NCBI GenBank assembly: GCA_964035545.1
Contig: OZ037765.1
Coordinates: forward strand, 28,570,004 to 28,634,003
Direction of reading: 5' to 3'
DNA: 64,000 nt
Origin: Bugula neritina
Lineage: Eukaryota; Bryozoa; Gymnolaemata; Cheilostomatida; Bugulidae
Shown: positions 59,200 through 64,000 of the stretch, piece by piece
How positions within the stretch are numbered: position 1 is the stretch's first letter
How the letters are laid out: each line of letters starts with the position of its first letter
The notes under the pieces: generated by a model
Database searches by the model: none
Seen by the model: only the letters and a program-made list of their open reading frames with translations
Told to the model about the DNA's origin: nothing
Position numbers and translations under genes: made by a program

Positions 59200-59920
59200 A
59201 GTTATATAGTAAGGGGTATTCTAATACTAGGAATAAGTACTAATTTACTTATAGTTATAGTTATACTCATAGTCATACTGATAGTGATAGTGATACTCCC
59301 AGTTTAGTACTAGTTATACTTATTCTTATAGTTATTGTTAATGTTATTGTTATATATACTAAGTCCAATACTAATAGTAATAGTAATACTAATAGTAATA
59401 CCAATAGTCATAGTGACTATTACTGATACTAAACTAAACGTAGGTAATACTTATACTAATACTAATACTAATAGTAGAGTGAGTAATAGTAATAGTAATA
59501 CCTACTTTTATCATTATCATTATGATTATGATTATCATTATGCTTATACTTAATCTCATAGTTATAGTTATTAGTTATACTCTAACTTATAGTTATGCCT
59601 TATACTCATAGTTGTAGATTATTAGATATTTATTGTCATGCTGGTGATCACAGTATGGGTATGAGTAACTGAGTTTGCTGAGTCTAATATTATCATTTAA
59701 GCTTAGTTTTTACCCTTATACTTATAGTCATAAGTCAAACTTAATGCTATACTTAACTTTATAGGCTATGCTTATGGCTATAGCAAAACTTAAAGTTAAA
59801 GACCTAAGTACCTGTGTTTACAACTACAGTCAGTGTCACATTCACATTGATTACTTGTTACTTCAATATAGTAATAATATAAGTAATACTAATAATGATA
59901 GACTAAATTAAACACTAATA
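59200..59920. repeat. Degenerate trinucleotide/hexanucleotide tract
   Basis: Long mixture of ACT/AGT/AAT, TTATAG and CATTAT/GATTAT units in both orientations. A 72-codon frame inside it is only the repeat translated. Confidence 0.85.
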
Positions 59921-60854
59921 GTAATAGTTTATTTGGAATGCGCATCTGATATCTCTATGTTTTTAGATTTAATATTTGAAAAATGAGTGGTTTTATTTGC
60001 TTTGCCTGAAAAGGTAGAAAATGTAGGCTAAGAGTAAGTGTTACAAAGGGCAGTTTTTCATCTTTAGAAAAAAACTCTTTACTTTTGAGGTATAAAAGAA
60101 ATGCATAAAAATGACAAATCTGTAACGCTGCATTGGTGGATTAATGAATTTTTGGAGGTACTGCTTTCATTTTTATTATAATATAAGAATAATATTATGT
60201 TCAAATTCTCCAATTTGACGTTTACCTGTACATCATTAAACATACTGAATTGTAATCTAATGAATCAATCAATTATTTTGTTACTAAGTTGATGTAACTT
60301 TTCAGTAAATGTAAAAAAATAATAATTTCTTCATTTTTTATGCTTGCTATCTTGTTGGGGAAGTTTAATTATATAAAGTATGGAGCCATTTCTATCAAAC
60401 ACACACTTGTCAGCCAATATAATTTTCAATGTATGAATACTAGTAGCATATTATGTCACCAAGTTTTTATTGCATACTGTGTTTGAGGTTTTGTAAATTT
60501 ACACATAAAATGAAATACAGAAGTCACAATTGATGCAATTCAATTATGGTCACCAGTAGCAACATTATATGATGTATGTCTAGCGAAATATGTCTTCAGA
60601 ATTGGATTAATATCTCGTCCATTTGAGGTAGTAGTAGAAATATTCTAGCAGATTCTATTAGGCTCTTAAAACACCTTAGTTTTACAGATTTCAAGTGTGC
60701 TGCACTTTGAGTCAGTTTACTGCTACTATTTACTTTTATGTTTTTTCTATAATGAAAATACATTTAACTTATACACTAATAATCACGATTTTTTTTGAAA
60801 ATTAGGCATGTGCTTTATATTGGGAAATATAATATATAGTATTTATATTTTTAG
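59921..60854. other. Upstream region of GRSF1-like gene
   Basis: AT-rich, no coding exon supported. Should include the promoter or 5' non-coding exon of the next gene. Confidence 0.45.
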
Positions 60855-60863
60855 GTTCTCATC

Positions 60864-63723
60864 ATGAGTTCAGCTAATCAGTTAGTTTCAAAAACAGTCA
60901 CAAGAACCCTGTTGGCAGTCTTTTCAAGTCGGATTTCTCATTGTGAGAGACGATTGTTTTGCAATAAATTCTTGTATCCCATCAGTCATGAGCAACCAAG
61001 TAAGTGGAAAACTAAACTAATGACATAAACTTGAAAGTTGTTCTCAGTTAGAGTTTTATTTATCCAATTTCTTGTCTTGTTGTTAGTTTTCAAGAACTTA
61101 TCTGGAAGACTTTCTGTTTCGAGTAAATTTTTACCCAGGTATGTATTATTTGCTGTTTTTCAGCCATAAATACATAATATGATGAAAATTAAGAAAAGTG
61201 CTGGTTAACTTCAGTAGCTAGAATAGAATATTTAAAAGAAACTTTTCTTTTAAATGGTGAGTGATTTTTTACATAAATGTTGGATAGTTTGTATTTATCA
61301 ATGTGGTTCAGTATAATCAAATTGTTTTGAAGTCAGATGCGAACTTTTGGAGTGTGAATGTTTGTATAATACCTTCAAAAATATTAGGATTTGTAATTCT
61401 TATTAATAGATAAACTACTTCATCTGGTTTTTTCACAGCTCTTGGTATTTTTGTAGATGCATTGCAATGTTCTCTGTTACTCATTTTATTAGGAATAATA
61501 AATTGGCTAGAATGATTATTTTTCTGAATTTATTGCTGTGTTTTTTTACTAGGAGTCTTCAAGAAAATAGACATTTCACATTTTCAATTAGCAAAATATA
61601 TAACTATGTACAATGCCTTTTGCTGTTTTTCTCAACAAAACTTTGAAACATTGTCGGAAAGATCAACAAAGATTTAAAAATAAAGAGCTCTGATTTTCGT
61701 TTTAGCCTTTCAAAGCGTTTCTATTCTGATGATGCCAAATTGAACTCAACAAATGAGCACTTCATCATCCTTCGGGGTATTCCGTTTGAAATGACAGAAC
61801 AGCATGTTGTTGATTTCCTAAAAGGTTTGGCTTATATCATTCAAACATTAAGCTCTCCTCAAGTTTCTTTTATTTTTCCATTAACTTTCAATATTTTGAA
61901 GGAAAAACAGTTTTTTATAATAGACTAATAACTGTTCTGCTACTAATGTACAGGTGAAGATGTTGAACCAGTCAATGGTGCCAAAGGAATAACATTTATG
62001 CTAAACCTATCAGGATTGAGGACAAGCACTACCTTTGTACAACTGAATAGTCGGAGTGATGTTGATAAAGCTAAACTTCTACACCACAAATACATGGGAG
62101 ATCGTTATGTAGAAGGTTTGTAGTCGTTACACAGAGGGTCGGTAGTGAAAAATTTGCCAACTTATCTACCCCTATATCAGGCTTCAATAATTATAATTGA
62201 GTTACATATTCTTATGTCGAAGGACCTTGGTTTTATTACAATTTGAAGTGTTTTTTGAGCCAATCTAAAACTAACTCAAAATGCACACTAAAGGTGACTT
62301 TTATGTATGTTTTGTGAGTATAATGATCGATATACTATATTATAGGCTTATAGCTTTCAGCAATCATTTATTGCCTAAAAGTGAGTGAAAGTGAAAAGTA
62401 GGATTTCTTGATTTTTGTATAAGAGTTCCTGATAGGTCAACTGATAGCAATTTGCTGATCTCCCTTCATGTTATACATATGATCTTATCTTGTGTTGAAC
62501 TGCGATTATAGATGTCGTGTATTTCATTACTTTCCTGGTTGAAATATAATATAGTACCACTTACTGCGTGTGCTAATTATGCATTAATATGGTATTACGG
62601 GCATCTTTCATTTCTTCCCTAGTGTTTAGATCAGACCTAGCCAACCTAGAAAAAGATCTTGTAAAAGCACCTGAACCTATCAGAAGTGCAACTGGGCACG
62701 CAGTTCACATGGTTTCTATCCCCCAGCACACCAGTCAAGAAGTTTGTATTAATTTTATTTAAATATTATCTATTTTACTTGAATAACAAGTCTTTATAAA
62801 AAAATTAATTGTTTGAATATTTTGAGCTAGCCTGGAGATGTGTTGTGCTTAGGTTTCAACACCTCCTATACACATGAGATTGTGGGAGCACTAGGGCCTA
62901 TTACTGTGTTTATTGGCTGGTAACTTTGTGGCAAGTTGCTTGTATTTCATGTCTTGCAGGACATAAAGCAATTTTTTGCACCTTTACAAGTTGCAAAAGT
63001 AGAGACACGACTAATAAAAAGACCGAATTGGCAGACACACAAAGCCTTTGTGGACTTCCACAGTCATGCAGATGCTGTGGCTGCTGTTGAAAAGACTAGA
63101 CAAGAAATTTGTAAGTTTTTTGTTTCAACTCCAAAACTTTAAAAATAGTAGAAATGTTAAATTTTATTCTTATTGATGTATGTAGAACATGATGCTGGTA
63201 TAATCTTTCCTTTAAATACAGGGCTTATACTATTGCAGTGAAGTTGAATTCATTGGTAGTTGTGCTCTCACGAATTGAGAATAAACTAGTGAGCAGGATT
63301 GGAAATTATTCATAATTGCATCTTTAATGAAACATTTTTGCTGAAATAAGTTCAGTATATTAGTTTCTGCTAGATTGCATAATTTCCTGAGTGTAAATAA
63401 TTATCTTATGCATGGTTTTCTCTGAGTCCAAGTTTGTAAATAATAGATTTAGTGGTACAGTTTCTTATTAAAATAAAGTTTAGAAATGTTTGGTGTAGCA
63501 AATGACTGTCATGAATTCTCAGTTTCAAGAGAATTGCTAAATTCCCGTATAAAATAAGCTTCGACACTGTTGAACTAATGACTCATATTGTCATATACTG
63601 AAAATTATACTTGTAGGTGAAATGAAAGTCACTCTGAAATTAGTTTCATATGATGGTACATGCACAGCATATAACCAAGAAGAGGATAGCATAGTTGAGA
63701 GTAAACCAGATGTTCAAGATTAA
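60864..63723 (+). CDS. GRSF1: GRSF1-like quasi-RRM protein, probably mitochondrial
   Basis: Seven exons (60864-60999, 61087-61138, 61706-61824, 61954-62115, 62623-62741, 62960-63110, 63617-63723) give 281 residues. The first ~45 residues are basic, rich in Ser/Arg/Leu and lack acidic residues until HCERR (TVTRTLLAVFSSRISHCERR), fitting a mitochondrial presequence. Two quasi-RRMs follow: about 78-155 (HFIILRGIPFEMTEQHVVDF ... RYVEV) and 185-260 (HAVHMVSIPQHTSQEDIKQF). Vertebrate GRSF1 has three qRRMs and acts in mitochondrial RNA granules; here one is missing. Intron phases inside RRM1 match those of the hnRNP H gene 10 kb away, supporting common descent. A cytoplasmic hnRNP-like role remains possible. 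The ATG is nine bases after ATTTTTAG. Confidence 0.8.
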
Positions 63724-63750
63724 AATTGGTCAATTCCCTTCCATTTTTTA

Positions 63751-63756
63751 AATAAA
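63751..63756 (+). terminator. PolyA signal of GRSF1-like gene
   Basis: AATAAA 28 nt after the stop codon. Confidence 0.65.
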
Positions 63757-64000
63757 AGTAAACATGCCAAAACAGTTGCTCTAGTTAGTTTTATTTAATA
63801 ATAATCATTTTGTTTAATATTTTCAATTTAATCTCACCATTGACTATGTTTATTTTTTATTATTTCACAAATAAATACAGCCTAATTAGGCTAATGGTAT
63901 CATTTTATTACAGAAATAAACAACTATAAGACTACTCACACTTCTATATAATATACTTATAAGGCAGTCAGAAAAATAATGTATAGTTAGATTTTCAATT

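Noticed and set aside
59335-59553. 72-codon frame
   Set aside because: Translation of a triplet-repeat tract.

Overview
This window is nuclear DNA from an animal, not a prokaryote. It is strongly AT-rich, has many short GT-AG introns, and carries orthologues of general metazoan genes (UBFD1, BUD13, hnRNP H/F, GRSF1, a dematin/abLIM-type villin-headpiece protein). A pair of nucleotidyltransferase-TPR genes and tracts of degenerate trinucleotide repeats suggest a non-vertebrate, possibly early-branching animal such as a sponge. That last step is inference; the sequence does not name the species. Exon boundaries were set by hand from splice sites and reading phase. Every complete model below closes in frame.

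Layout. 0-7.5 kb: 3' part of a villin-headpiece gene (+), with a long near-perfect foldback in one intron. 8.9-13.4 kb: nucleotidyltransferase-TPR gene copy 1 (+), tail-to-tail with a broken 3' fragment of a RING-ZZ gene (-). 15.8-21.0 kb: a young LTR retrotransposon with identical 352-bp LTRs that carries gag, protease and the integrase zinc finger but no reverse transcriptase or integrase core, plus a spliced third ORF. 21.7-28.3 kb: the intact RING-ZZ-ZZ gene (+), tail-to-tail with TPR gene copy 2 (-). The 8.9-13.4 and 24.1-28.3 kb segments are therefore arms of a large inverted duplication. 30.9-36.3 kb: a membrane-anchored JmjC/cupin gene (+) converging on UBFD1 (-). 41.0-44.6 kb: BUD13 (-) with sixteen 12-residue repeats. 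46.6-51.0 kb: hnRNP H/F (+). 53.0-56.6 kb: a second, independent inverted duplication carrying a UBFD1 3' pseudogene (+) and a second intact JmjC gene (-). 60.9-63.7 kb: a GRSF1-like gene (+) with a probable mitochondrial presequence.

Shared roles. BUD13, hnRNP H and GRSF1 all act on RNA. UBFD1 and the RING-ZZ protein touch ubiquitin biology. The two nucleotidyltransferase-TPR genes and the two JmjC genes belong to recently duplicated families. The most unusual points are the two independent inverted duplications of convergent gene pairs, patchy divergence between the nucleotidyltransferase-TPR copies, the RT-less but recently mobile retroelement with a spliced ORF3, and a recurring 3' splice site a few bases upstream of start codons.
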